From: Asterias amurensis | Lineage: Eukaryota > Echinodermata > Asteroidea > Forcipulatida > Asteriidae | Direction of reading: 5' to 3' | Length of the DNA: 64,000 nucleotides | NCBI RefSeq assembly: GCF_032118995.1 | Contig: NC_092651.1 | Coordinates: forward strand, 6,674,785-6,738,784 | In this document: piece after piece, positions 20,424 to 32,200 of the stretch | How the letters are laid out: each line of letters opens with the position of its first letter | Position numbering within the stretch: the first letter of the stretch is position 1 | Notes under the pieces: generated by a model | The model's input: only the letters and a program-made list of their open reading frames with translations | Databases searched by the model: none | What the model was told of the DNA's origin: nothing | Translations under genes and position numbers: made by a program

Positions 20424-22829
20424 TAGTCTTGGTTCCAAGACCATTGGTGTTGCGCGGTCACACACAACCAACGTTCCGATTATGCACGGCAAAAACTGTC
20501 CACGCTTGTAATGAACGAACGCTAGCGGGCGCTGTTTCTCTGATTTACGGATCTCACCATGTCCTGTGCTCACCATGGTCTTGGATATTTGCAAATTGAA
20601 GGCGTGGCCAGACTATGTAAATTACTTTTAATGTATGCAATATTCATATCACGTGACGAATTGAAGATGACTATTCAAACTAGATCGAGTCAAAGGTCAA
20701 TATGGTCGGCGGTCTATTTTTAATAATCTTTGCTCAAAGAGTGATTCCGTGGTCATTCTAGGCCTATTAAAAGGAAAACAGTGAAATTTTAAGTATAGGT
20801 ACCTATTCAGATTATGGATACGTGACGATTTGAAATCGTAAATAATGGTCAAAATTCGAACGTAAAATTAGCATTCAGAGAGTCCGTGTATCGGACGCTG
20901 TATGGCCCCCGACGGCGTGGAGCAATCGGAACGTGAAATAAGCCTTGCGGAATATCACGTACCGCCCATGCCGTGTCTCGTGGGGGTTGGAGGTGTTAAA
21001 TCCCAGGCGCTATGAACTCCCAGCTTGCAGGTGTCGAATCCGTTGTTTCTTATGATCGCAACGTTCCAATATGCTCCATTTTAATTCATGGCCCCTAATT
21101 TCTTTTTGTTATGAGTTTTCAGGTAATTTTGATGATGTCAAAACGTAGGAATATCGCATATTGTTATATTGACAGTGTTATTGTGTGAGTAGCTTAAAAA
21201 AATTATGAGAATTTTTTATAAAAGGTTTAAATAAAAATAATGCTAAAACAAAATTCCCTCAAAGCATAATTTTGTCAAAGTATTATTTTTTTATTTCTGT
21301 GAATGAAGAGTTATTTTTGAGGTAATGATTAAACTGGGCAACTAGTGGAATTTAATGACCCGACTATTCGCCTCAAATAACTGGGAGTTGAATAGCAGTA
21401 GTCGCCGCTGGACAAACAATCAAAACTCGAAATTTCTCATGAGTTATTCAAAAAGATATTGTTACGACTACATTCCAAAAAAATGTTATATGGTTACGTT
21501 CCAAGCTACGCAGCTACTCGGCTACGTTTACGTTCCAAGATACGCTTAGGTCTACGTTCCTTCAAGTTACACTATAATATCAAAAAGTACGCTTCCAAGC
21601 CCGAGTCAAGCTATGCTTACGTTCAAAGATACGCAGCTGCGTTTATATTCCAAGATGCTACGCTTCAGTCCAAGATATGCTTACGTTCCAAAAGATGTCA
21701 ACGTTCCAAGCTACACAGCTACTCAGCTGCGCTTACAGATCTGCTTACGTTCCTTCAAGTTACGCTATAATATCAACAGGTACGCTTTCAATTCCATGTC
21801 AAGTTACGCTTACGTTCCAAGATACGCAGCTACGAATTACGTTCCAAGATATGCTTACGCTCCACCAAAAGATACTGTTACGTTCCAAGCTACGCAGCTA
21901 CTCAGCTATGCTTATACACTCCAAGATACTAATAGGTTACGCTACAATATCAAAAAGTACGCTTTCAATCCCGAGTCAAGCTACGCTTACGTTCCAAGAT
22001 ATGCAGCTACGGTTACGTTTCAAAATACGTTCTCACAAAGACGCTTTTGAATCCCTCAAGATTTCCTTCCCCCAAGATTAAAAAACTTTCACTGTGAATA
22101 ACACTACAGGGCCCACCAGTTAATATCTGTTTGGCAGAAAATACTGTACAAAATTTCTTTACTATCCAAAAATTTACTTGGGCACTACAAAATTTCAAAT
22201 TTAATTAAAAATTGGCTGGCAACCAGTTTCTGCTAAGCAATACTATTTTGTGCTAACTATAAGCAAATTGTTTAGCCAATACAGGCTTCATCAGTGTGGG
22301 CCCTGGCACGTCGGGAGCATAACGCCACGATCGCATTTCAAGCTGCATATCATGGCAATGCAGTAGTCTGGATCTGGACATTATACATATAAATGTTTGT
22401 GCTGGTACCACAAACCTTTCTTTATCGTATTTCCACCCTGTGTCAAAGTTTCAAATCCTACTGATCTGGACATTATTATACTCCGATAAAAACATATATA
22501 CCCACACACAGAGTAAAGCAAAAGTCATGCAACGGAATTACTGCATGCATTGTACACTACATACACAACACTGATGAATTATTCATGAGCCAACCGCAAC
22601 GCAGCCTCTGATTGGCTCCACCGGAAAGTCGGGGGAGATTTGCCGAAAAACAATAAAAAAGTTAAGACCCGTCGCTGCAAATATTCAAGACCATGGTGAG
22701 ATCTAAACCAGAGAAACAGAGCGCCCGCTAGCGTTCGTTCATTACAAGCGTGGACAGTTTTTGCCGTGCATAGTCGGAACGTTGGTTGTGTGTGACCGCG
22801 CAACACCAATGGTCTTGGGACCAAGACTA
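20424..22829. mobile_element. 2.4-kb element or segment bounded by ~150-170-bp inverted repeats
   Basis: 20424-20595 and 22676-22829 are reverse complements at high identity (landmarks CAACGTTCCGATTATGCACG and AATGAACGAACGCTAGCGGG). The loop contains a tandem array (21454-22040) but no transposase. The left arm begins about 40 bp after the retrotransposon ends. I see no clear target duplication. Confidence 0.65.
21454..22040 (+). repeat. compound tandem array of TACGTTCCAAGATACGCAGC units
   Basis: Short units of TACGTTCCAAG(A/C)TACGCAGCTAC type recur throughout. A larger unit of about 177-193 bp is repeated three times; each starts at (A/G)GTTACRCTAYAATATCAA, near 21563, 21756 and 21934. Long ORFs here (up to 145 codons) only reflect the repeat and read SYAYVPRYAA-like peptides. 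Confidence 0.85.
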
Positions 22830-23118
22830 CTGCCTCTATTGAATAACGTATACATGAATATGTATAGCGTTTAACAAAGACAACGGTCTGAATATAGGGT
22901 GAGCCTTCAGTATCGAGCATGTGATTGGGCATTGGCAAGATCTGGACGTGCGACGGTGCTTTGAACGTGTAAAACGAATGATCACTACTAAACCCATCAC
23001 TCCATAACAATGATTTCATCAAACATTCAATAGCTTCGGTAAAATATCCTAAATTACCTAAACGTGGGAAAGTTATCTTATGAAAGACGATTAGCGTAAT
23101 GACGTACCATGTTGACAT
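22579..23118 (-). CDS. 179-codon ORF, doubtful
   Basis: This is an open frame starting MSTWYVITLIVFHKITFPRL with no recognised domain. Its C-terminal third overlaps the right arm of the inverted-repeat element, and the mirror arm at 20.4-20.6 kb is not open. It is longer than most chance ORFs nearby but I would not treat it as a gene without transcript support. Confidence 0.15.
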   Translation of the reverse strand: MSTWYVITLIVFHKITFPRLGNLGYFTEAIECLMKSLLWSDGFSSDHSFYTFKAPSHVQILPMPNHMLDTEGSPYIQTVVFVKRYTYSCIRYSIEAVVLVPRPLVLRGHTQPTFRLCTAKTVHACNERTLAGALFLWFRSHHGLEYLQRRVLTFLLFFGKSPPTFRWSQSEAALRLAHE

Positions 23119-23521
23119 AACTTAGAATATCCAAAGTTTTATATCATCGCTAGAAAAAGACTACGGGTGTATTTATCCTTGAAGATGTCAGAGAAGGGGG
23201 GAACGTGTTACATGAATAAATTACTTACAAACTGGTAATTTTGATTTTAACACTGACTCATAAATACCTCAGACAGTTGCACTATTCCTATTTTGGTGGA
23301 GTCGAGCGCGTCACGTGGGGGTGTGGATAATAACACGCTGGAGCACATCCGATTGTTTTCGGATACTTGGTGCAAGACGTTTTTTCGCTTTGTTTTTTAT
23401 TCAAACAAAAAACAGACTTTTGAAGACATTTTTAATCAAGGCGGTTGTGCCCCACTCGACACAAGTCAAACACATACAAAGATTTACGCCTTTTCAAGAG
23501 GGCGGCTGTAAACAACTTGAA

Positions 23522-24295
23522 GTAGCCTGGCCGAGAGGTTAAAGGCAGTGGACATTATTGCTTTACTCAAAGTAATTATTGGCATAAAAGCTCACTTGGT
23601 ATTAACGCGAGTAATGGGAGAGGTTGATAGTATAAAACATTGTGAACAAAACGGCTCCCTTTGAAGTAACTAAGTTTTCAAGAAGTAATCCACGAACTTG
23701 ATTTCGAGACCTCAGAATAAGATGAGGTCTCGAAATCAACTTGCATTTGAAAGCACACAACTTCGTGTGAAAAGGTTGTTTGTTCTTTCATTATTATCTC
23801 GCAACTTTCGACGACTAAATTGAGCTTATATTTTCACAGGTTAGTTATTTTGTGTATATTATGTTGAGATACACCATGTGAGAAGACTGGTCTTTGACAA
23901 TTACCAATAGTGTCCAGGGTCTTAAAGAGAACGAATTCAAACTCTTTGTTTTTTTCTGATCATCATAGTGTGGGTTCGAATCCCCAGCCTGGACACTTGT
24001 GTTCTTAAGCAAGACATTAAACCATTGCTTCGTCCGTCGGACGGGACATAAAGCCGTTGGTCCCATGTATTGTGTAACGCATGTAAAAGAACCCAGTGCA
24101 TGCACTTATCGAAATAAGGGATTCACCCCGGTGTTCGTAGCTGCTGTGTGCGCTGTAGGACCTTGTAAACTAAGGTGCTAAATAAATGGGTCTAAAATTC
24201 ATCACTGCTATTTACCATCTTTCTGAAAGTTTGTATATACTCAGCGCCTTGAGAACCTTGTTTGGTAGATACGTGCGCTGTATATGACTTCGATA
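23522..24295 (+). mobile_element. tRNA-derived SINE interrupted by a MITE
   Basis: An A-box (GTAGCCTGGCCGAGAGGTTAA, 23522-23542) and a B-box (GGGTTCGAATCCC, about 23972-23984) are separated by MITE A2. Removing the MITE and one TTAA joins them at a normal tRNA-like spacing, with a Leu/Ser-type A-box. Downstream is a conserved-looking SINE body (TGTTCTTAAGCAAGACATTA, GGACGGGACATAAAGCCG). This resembles the conserved central domain of several metazoan SINE families; I cannot confirm which one. The tail is cut by the element at 24296. Confidence 0.75.
23539..23935. mobile_element. TTAA MITE, family A copy 2 (inside a SINE)
   Basis: Starts TTAAAGGCAGTGGACATTATT and ends AATAGTGTCCAGGGTCTTAA. The TTAA at both ends is duplicated SINE sequence, which proves the target duplication for this family. 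Confidence 0.9.
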
Positions 24296-24791
24296 TTAAA
24301 GTCACCTGGAAGTGGTATTTTTTCAAAATAAAGCTTTTGTCACTAAAATATGTGTTTTGATGAGTTGAATGTGAATAAACAGTTAACTAAGGTTTTAAAA
24401 AATCAGTTCTTATGTTATTTACAAATTTAAGAAAAAACTTTTTCAAACGTACAAACTCACGTCCAGGACTTGAATGTACTTGCACGTACGTGTGTGCGAC
24501 ACCATAATGTAGCCCGAGCCCTAAATGTAGCCCGGACCTAAATGTAGCCCCAAACATGTACCTAAATGTAGCCCGGACCTAAATGTAGCCCCATTTTCGA
24601 TGTTCGATCGAGGCAAAGTCTTCCTCGATTGACGTCACAAAAGGGGTAGGCCGAGTCATCCCACACAACTTCATTTAGTTTGTTAAACATATAAATCGTC
24701 AAAAAACAATTACTCAAAAAATTAATTTATTGTTCAGGAACATATACTGTAATGTTTGAAGGGGAAAAAATCTATTTCCAGGTGCCTTTAA
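24296..24791 (-). mobile_element. TTAA-flanked THAP-element family, copy 2 (no THAP part)
   Basis: Inverted relative to 16390-17154. It begins TTAAAGTCACCTGGAAGTGG and ends TTTCCAGGTGCCTTTAA. The promoter-like block (TCGATCGAGGCAAAGTCTTC) and the 3' block (AAAATATGTGTTTTGATGAG) match copy 1, while the THAP exon is absent. A small minisatellite (24512-24592) sits where copy 1 has upstream sequence. Confidence 0.8.
24512..24592. repeat. CTAAATGTAGCCCGGAC minisatellite
   Basis: Five imperfect copies of a 13-20-bp unit containing AATGTAGCCC, inside THAP-element copy 2. Confidence 0.8.
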
Positions 24792-25775
24792 TATTATTAG
24801 ATATTTCTCAAAGTAAAGCATACAAATAACTTGGTTGCAAATTGCTTTCTTATCAAGATGTGTAATAAATCAGTGGTCCAAACAAATTTTAAGTAACAAA
24901 TTGTGATGACGTCATCATGACCCACAATAAGCAGACAGTCGCAGGTCAAAATTTTAACTTGGTCCAACGCATTTATTTTTCTTAGATTTGGAAATGTCAT
25001 TCAGTGTACCATTACCTTTGAATCCATAACGACATTTTGCTTGCACTCAACGTTTTCATTCCATCATGGAGGAAGAAAATGTTTTTCCTCCATGATTCAA
25101 TCCACTTTTGGGGTGAGTTTATGGGGCTCCTCCCTCACAAGCGCACGGCCACTGGGTTGGTGCACTAAAATGCTTATTGAAGTTCCCCCAGTGCTGCAAT
25201 CCCACACTTCAAATCTTTTGCAATAAATATTTGCAATAAACCCCGCTGGGCTCCCAGGCTAAAAGGAAAACTCTAGAAGATTAGAGTAAAACATTATTTC
25301 ACCTTCTGTAGAAATCTGTGTCCGTCCCACTGTGTTTAATCCGATGCATGAATCGTATACTTCATTAGGACAGAAGGGACAGAAATTGATTTTAAAATGA
25401 AATATCAACAGAGATTTACGCACCATATTTTCCTTTAATGTAAACTTACCAGATAAAAAAACAAAACAGAAAGCTTCCTAAATATCTAGTTTAACCAGTT
25501 GGTTTGTTCACATACAATAGTATATTGAAGACTCTAGACCTTTCTTTTGTTTATAAACAAATCTCATTGATGGCAGATTTGTGTCGTATCTTTCGTCAGA
25601 GGCCAAAATAAACTTAAGCAATTAAACTTACACAACAAATACCACATCAAATTCTACACCAGCTAAAAAAAAAGAAACTTCAACAAAGTCATAGAAAAAT
25701 ACTCTTACAAAACCCAAAACTTAATTGGTAAAAAGATTTTAAAATGTAAATGTTTTTAATTTGCTATTTTTAAGC
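24792..25775. other. no gene seen
   Basis: AT-rich DNA with a short internal inverted repeat near 25062-25100 (CCATCATGGAGGAAGAAAAT against TTTTTCCTCCATGAT). Nothing else recognised. Confidence 0.4.
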
Positions 25776-26140
25776 TTAAATGAACACGTTGCCTTGGACC
25801 ATCGAGTTGGTCTGTAAAAAGCATTTGTAACCATTCATTACAAAATGCATATGGGCGGAAAGACGTTTTAAAAGTAGAATACAATAGTCCACACAAATTG
25901 ATCCACGCAAACTAACATGGTCGACCATTTAAGGGAGTCAAAAATGTTAATCCCATTAAAAGTCGACCGTGTTAGTCAACGAGGTAAAAGGAAAACCACG
26001 CATTTTTCGAGGCATAAATGTTTAGATCATTGTATTTTACTTTTTAAAACATCTTTCCAACCATATGCATTTTATAACAAATGGTTACAAACGCTTTTCA
26101 AATACCAACTTGACCGGTCCAAGGCAACGTGTTCCTTTAA
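25776..26140. mobile_element. TTAA MITE, family B copy 2
   Basis: TTAA-flanked; left end diverged (ATGAACACGTTGCCTTGGAC), right end AACGTGTTCCTTTAA. Confidence 0.85.
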
Positions 26141-26326
26141 TTACCTGTTGTTTAATATACTAACAAACCCATACCTGCCTAACTTACTATGTGATTTCCC
26201 ATAGAACACATTGTTACATAGCGCCTAACTTTGTGAAAACTGTAAAGAATCAAGACGTGTATGTAGTTTTTTTGTACTCTCATTACTAGTGATATGAGTC
26301 AGGGACATGGGAAAATGAACATCACA

Positions 26327-26734
26327 TTAAAGGAACACGTTGCCTTGGATCGGACAAGTTGGTCTGTGAAAACCAGTTGAAACCGTTAGTTATGAAATGC
26401 ATATAGTTAGAAAGATATTTCAAAAAAAGAATATAATGATCCACACAACAAGCACAAGTATCACTCGAAATTGCACGGTTTTCCTTTGACAAACATTGCA
26501 AACTAACACGGTCCGCCATTTTATTGAGTCGGAATTCTGACTATAAAAAATAGCCCACAGTGTTTCTTTGCGACGTAAAAGTAAAACCACATTATTTGGA
26601 GGCATGTTTGTGTGGATCATTATATTCATTTTTTTTTTTATATCTTTCTAACCATATGCATTTCATAACGAACGGTTTCAACTGGTTTTCAAAGACAAAC
26701 TCGACCCTTCCAATAAGGCAATGTGTTCCTTTAA
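26327..26734. mobile_element. TTAA MITE, family B copy 3
   Basis: TTAAAGGAACACGTTGCC at the left and ATGTGTTCCTTTAA at the right, with long self-complementary arms. Confidence 0.9.
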
Positions 26735-26892
26735 ACAGTGTTATGTACTCTTTCCAACAGTATACAGTTTGCTGGTTGATGTTTAATTTGCAAGGCAGTT
26801 AATAATGAATATTTATTGTACTGCAACAGTAAGCCGTACATGGGCGTTGGCAGGAACAGTGTTTGTACTTTCCAGTCAGGCGGATATGGGCT

Positions 26893-27319
26893 AATACAGG
26901 GTGTCTAAAAAAAGCTATACACTTTTGAAATGGCTGCCGAATAAAAAGTAAATAATTCTGGGGGAAAAGTTTTAAATGTATGGATAGCTCATGGTCTCAA
27001 CTTTCATATTACACCAACAAGTCTGAAGATTATTCATGATTCGGTGAGCACTGCTCACTTTTGTAAATGATAGGACAATTAGGTTGCCCAGGAATTAGCC
27101 TTCAAATTTGTAGGTGCTTGGAAGCTTACAAAATTCAATCCAAGATGTCAGCTACTTATTGTTCAATGAGCAGTGCTCAACCAAGCATGAATTATTTACG
27201 GACTTTTTGCAACATGAAAGTCGAGTCCATGAGCTATCCATATTTTTCCCAAGAATCAAATATTTTTTATTCGGCAGCCATTTCAACAGTGTATATTTTT
27301 TGTTTAGATACACAGTATT
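26893..27319. mobile_element. foldback element, ~430 bp
   Basis: Left arm AATACAGGGTGTCTAAA ... TGAAATGGCTGCCGAATAAA ... GGATAGCTCATGG is mirrored by the right arm. The arms are about 170 bp each around a short loop with GAGCACTGCTCA. No ORF of interest. Confidence 0.8.
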
Positions 27320-27727
27320 CTGGAATTATTAACAGGTAGGACAGTGTTGACATTTTTAATGACGTCTTTAATCCCCACACTACATGATAAAAAAAATATT
27401 TCCAACAATTAGTTACAAAGAATATGAAAATCACAAAACTATTACATTATTTTGGTGAACATACACCTAAATACTCAGAGCTTTCCAAGTTGAGCATAGT
27501 AAAGTTTGGTAAAATCAAAATAAAACCCTCAAACCTACTACATCACAATATAAAACTGTTACATTCTTACCAAAGTTCAATAGTTCAATATTACAGTATC
27601 AACCAGTTGTCCAGTATTTTATATTTTGAAAAAGATGTTATCAAAACTTATTGTTATTGTCGTTGTTTTTGAAGTAATTTTTACATGCATCCTGAAAGGT
27701 CCTTTTATGCAGCAACTTGATGTATAT

Positions 27728-28113
27728 TTAATGACAGTGGACACTATTGGTAGTTGTCAAAGACCAGTCTTCTCACTTGGTGTATCTCAACATGTGCATA
27801 AAATAACAAACCTGTGAACATTTGAGCTCAATTGGTTGACAAAGTGGCGAGATAATAATGAAAGAAAAAACACTCTTGTCAAACGAAGTTGTGTGCTTTC
27901 TAATGCTTGACTTTAAGACCTCAAATTCTAAACTTGAGGTATCGTAATCAAATTCGTGGAAAATTACTTCTTTGTTGAAAACTACGTCACTTCAGAGGGA
28001 GCCGTTTCTCACAATATTTTATACTATCAACCTCTCCCCATTACTCTTTAGCAAGTGAGGTTTTATGCTGATAATTATTTTGAGTAATTACCAATAGTGT
28101 CCACTGCCTTTAA
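27728..28113. mobile_element. TTAA MITE, family A copy 3 (inverted orientation)
   Basis: Ends ACAGTGGACACTATTGGTAG and CCAATAGTGTCCACTGCCT with TTAA on both sides. It is opposite in orientation to copies 1 and 2. Confidence 0.85.
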
Positions 28114-29012
28114 TTAAAAAAAAAACATAAATCATATTACTTCTATACCCTGTAAAATTTGTGCACAAAGTGATTTGATATTGAAAAACAACATTTCAGG
28201 AGTTGAAAACTAATCAAAAAAATTATGCAGATTTTGTAGCAAGTTTTCCTTTGACCACAAAATCAGATCACTTAAAACACTGTTTCACACTCTACCCTTC
28301 AAGATGTTTTTGTCTTTTTTCTAAGAAGGAACCAGACTTTCGTAACTGCAGAAAATTCCTTCGGTTTTTCTATCCGTTTGATTCTTTTCGTTCTTTATAA
28401 ACGTGGATATTTTTAATAAATTTAACCTATGTAAAGATGGTAGAATTTTTTAGATATTCTATGAAAGGCTGGAGTGGTTATGTCTACTCGGGTATTATAG
28501 TACGTAATTTCACAATCTGTGAAATGTTTCATTCATGAACGATTTCTCAGCGTGAAATTTGTTTGAATCCTTTTTCAAAACCGTTTCTTAAAATGTTTGA
28601 TCAACAGCTGTAGCGCTTTTTTCCAAGTAAATTGTTATGATCATTATTTGTTGTAGTAAGCCCAAACATACCTGCCTTTGAGTAAACATGTAATCAAAGT
28701 GTAGAATGTTCAATTTAAAATATTTCAGTTCATTAAAATGAATAAACACTGACATTAAAAATGTGATTGCTGGGCCCAAATACAGGCTTCAAACCTTAAA
28801 TGTATGCAATAATTTCTGCCTTGATTATGGTTAAAAACAGTCTTAAAAAGGAAAGCTCACACTAAGTTGTATAAAAACTTCCTAAAAAAATAAGTGTTTA
28901 TAAAGTAAACATTAACCACCAATGTGTTGTAACTACTGGTCAGTACAGGACATTCAAGCAGTTTTGACATGTGTTGTGACTTCAATAGTTAAGAAAGTTT
29001 AAAAAGACATTC
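28114..29012. other. 3' flank of the transglutaminase gene, no gene seen
   Basis: AT-rich DNA downstream of the polyadenylation signal. No coding ORF recognised. Confidence 0.4.
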
Positions 29013-29018
29013 TTTATT
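29013..29018 (-). terminator. polyadenylation signal AATAAA for the transglutaminase gene
   Basis: AATAAA on the minus strand, 67 bases past the stop codon at 29085. This is an ordinary distance for a 3' UTR with a short tail. Confidence 0.55.
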
Positions 29019-29084
29019 ACAGTTTACAATTCATAAAACGTGTAGGCACACAGTGTGTTCTGCATATATGCAAATGATTTTGCC

Positions 29085-29226
29085 TTACTTACTTACATGA
29101 AGTGTAGCATGTCCCTTGACACCAGTTAGTTCTGCAGATATGAAACTAATGATCAACTCACTTGATCCAAAGTTCTTTGCTGTTAAGTGCACTTCATGGT
29201 GCATTTCACCGTTCTTTGCCACAGTT
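29085..29226 (-). CDS. transglutaminase coding exon 15 (stop codon)
   Basis: Residues 690-736: [20 protein letters not shown] then [14 protein letters not shown] and TAA. Acceptor TTGTTTACAG. The last codons overlap a donor-like CAT|GTAAGTAAG, so splicing to a further exon is possible, but length and an AATAAA nearby favour termination here. Confidence 0.85.
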
Positions 29227-32200
29227 CTGTAAACAAGAAAAAATAGTTGTCTAGTTTATATACATGATAAGACCACGAAAACAAAAACAGTTGATCTTCT
29301 TGATTTTTTTTTAAAAAGGAGGATGCAGGCCTTTTGATTTTTTTCCAAGATTGCCGCCAAGTATTTCAATTCATACAGGCCACCAAATTTTCATATCTAT
29401 TTGTTGCATGAGAACGGGGGTTAACAGGGATTATTACACTTAAAAAATTTGCTCCAAGGTACCATGAAACACAGACCGGCTCGTAATCACACAAAACACA
29501 ACACACACAATCAAAAAATGAAAATAAAAAAAAAGTCAAAATAAAAAGATGCTGCCTCAAAAAAGGAAAAGGGCGTGGAAGATCAGCTGGAGTTTTTTTT
29601 ATTCGGCCTAACTTTTCACGTTGCATGCACTAGGTGAATGGTAAGGTCATTTCATACTACAAATATAGTTGATAAATTATTGAACTTTTCCTGTTCCAAA
29701 TCACAAATCTGTGATGAAATTTACCCTTTCTCCATTAAATGTGTGAGAACAAATTGGAAATTCTCTAACTTCCATCTGTCTTGTCTTTCTAAAATGGTCC
29801 CGGTTTATTTGTTCATACATAACAAATATATTAATTCATTTCCCCAAGTTCAATTTAGTTTTTTAGTTTTGAGTGTTTTTACTTTTTCACTTTGGGTCAG
29901 AGGTCAAAGGTCAAATAAACAGTCACAGATCTTAAACAGGCCTGTGAGTGGGTCATGAAAAAAAAAAGCGGAAAATAGTTAGCAGGATTTTGGACCATCG
30001 GGAAACTTGTCCGGATTTTGGGCCAACACTACAAACATTAACATCCTCGTCGTCGACTGCCATATTTTTTACTTGTCGCAAAAAGAATACAAACACACAA
30101 CGAACATCGTGTGGGAAAACCATGTGTGCCTAATCTTGTCTCAAGGTATTGGCTTTTTAATACAGCTTTTAGTAGAGCTTTTAGTTTACAATTGTTGCAA
30201 GCTGGGACGGGGTCCATGGCGTTTTGTACACCCTCGGAGAAAAATTGCCCCCGGCTTCGCCTCGGGTGCCATTTTCCCAGAGGGTATACAAAACCCATAG
30301 ACCCCCGTCACAGCGGGCAACAAATGTTGGGAACGGTACTATTCCTCTTTTCGGGATTCTGTCACATCTTCAAACATTATTACGATGGAGTATGCATAGT
30401 CTAATGAGCAGACAAACAGTTGTTCAAATAAGAAACAATTCTTCACTGTTCCCTCGAACATCAGCTGTTACGTACAAAGCGCTGGAAATCGACCAACGGT
30501 GGGAACGATCAAAGTGATGTACACCGGTTAACAAAACCACATGTACCATGGCTAAGGATGTGCGCTATGCATAACACACACATCCTTAGCCATGGTACAT
30601 GCGTTTTTGTATCACATCACATGATTGGTTTTCGACCAATCAAAATTCACAATTTGTAACCGAGGTATAACAATTGAATTTGTTTACACCGCATGACTGA
30701 ATTTTCAGTTTTATGTTGGAACTACTATGACACTGACCAACTTAAAAGAGCTGAAAATGTGTATTGACAAAATGTAAAGTAAAGATACATGATGACTGAT
30801 CGTCTTTACAAACAGCCATTAGCCAAATCAAATTTCACATTAAAAACATATTGCATTATAAGTTGAGCAGAAATATACTAATGTTAACTTACGGAGCTTT
30901 GAGCTGCTTTACTCCTGCAATACTGTGTCCTTCTATCAAGAACTTACAACCAGTCAATGGGTATGGCAGCGGGTTTGTCAACGAAACCAACACACTAAAT
31001 GGTTTGCCTTGTTTTATGGACTGGTTGATCTGCATCAAAAGGAAACATCAAAAGCATAATAATTAGATTCAAAAGAAAACTACTCTTTGCAATTTGGGAA
31101 ACAATTCAAATGATACAATTCTGATTAATTCTTCTTTTTTCCTAATAAAACCTTGCTTAAAGGAAGACGTTGCCTTGGATCGGTCGAGTTGGTCTTGAAA
31201 ACATGTTTATTATTAAACCATTATGGTTAGATAGATAATTTAAAAGTAGAATATATGATCCACACATTCAATAACATGGCTCAAAATTGTATGGTTTCCT
31301 TATACGTCGTGAAGTAACACGGTCGGCATTTTGTGGAGTTAAACTTTTGAGGCAGTGTGCTCCTTTACAGTCGAACCAAATTCATTTGGGGTGAACAAGA
31401 TGTTATGAACCTCTGACATTGTTATCAAAGGTATCCATTTCTAATTAATTTGACTTTTTTTGGTCTCTGTTGGGTCTTTTTAAATTTGTATTGCTTTTGA
31501 AACGGCAAAAAAAATTAAGCGCCATCTAGCAAGGAGGTAGAATTCAGCCATTCAACATTGTTCACAACAACTTGCTTATTCACGACTTGTTGTGAAAGAG
31601 AGTGTTTAACTTTTAGCAGCCTTACAACTAGACTATGGACACAAAACTTGCAAGTTGCAGCTCTATTTTTACTCAACCGGCGCAGGCCTACGTGACAACA
31701 GAAACACAGGTCACATGTCCCATTGACCACTGCAAGGAGGGCCCATATTACAAACAGGGAGGTTTAGGGCAATCTACCACCACTTTCCGAGACCATACTG
31801 CAGAGCGCCTCCAGTTTGCTGGCTACTATTTGCGAACAGCGGATCAACCTATATCGCACCTGATCTTCTGGAATCCTCCTGGCCGACATCAAAATCGCGT
31901 CAGGAGAAAAATTAGCAACACAGACAGCATCACCAGAGACACAAATCTCAATCATAACGAGACCCAAGCAACCTAGCACCGCTTCATCAAAGCTGCTTCT
32001 ACTATTTCGTTTAAGGATGAAGGATGATGATGATGATTGGCAACCCAAGCAGCAAACTCAAATTAATAAAGAAACATACAAACCTCAAGGACAAGATCCG
32101 GTTTTTCCAACACTGTGTCAAGTTGTTTGCTGAAAGGCTGTCGAGTCTGTTTGACTGAACCCATGATGAAGAATGATATACCAGCATAATCTGTCAGGGC

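Noticed and set aside
21459..22081. Overlapping ORFs of 103-145 codons (SYAYVPRYAA repeats)
   Set aside because: They reflect the tandem repeat and are open in several frames.
29085..29099. Splice donor CAT|GTAAGTAAG at the end of the last transglutaminase exon
   Set aside because: Possible, but the protein already has full family length and a polyadenylation signal follows within 70 bases, so termination was preferred.
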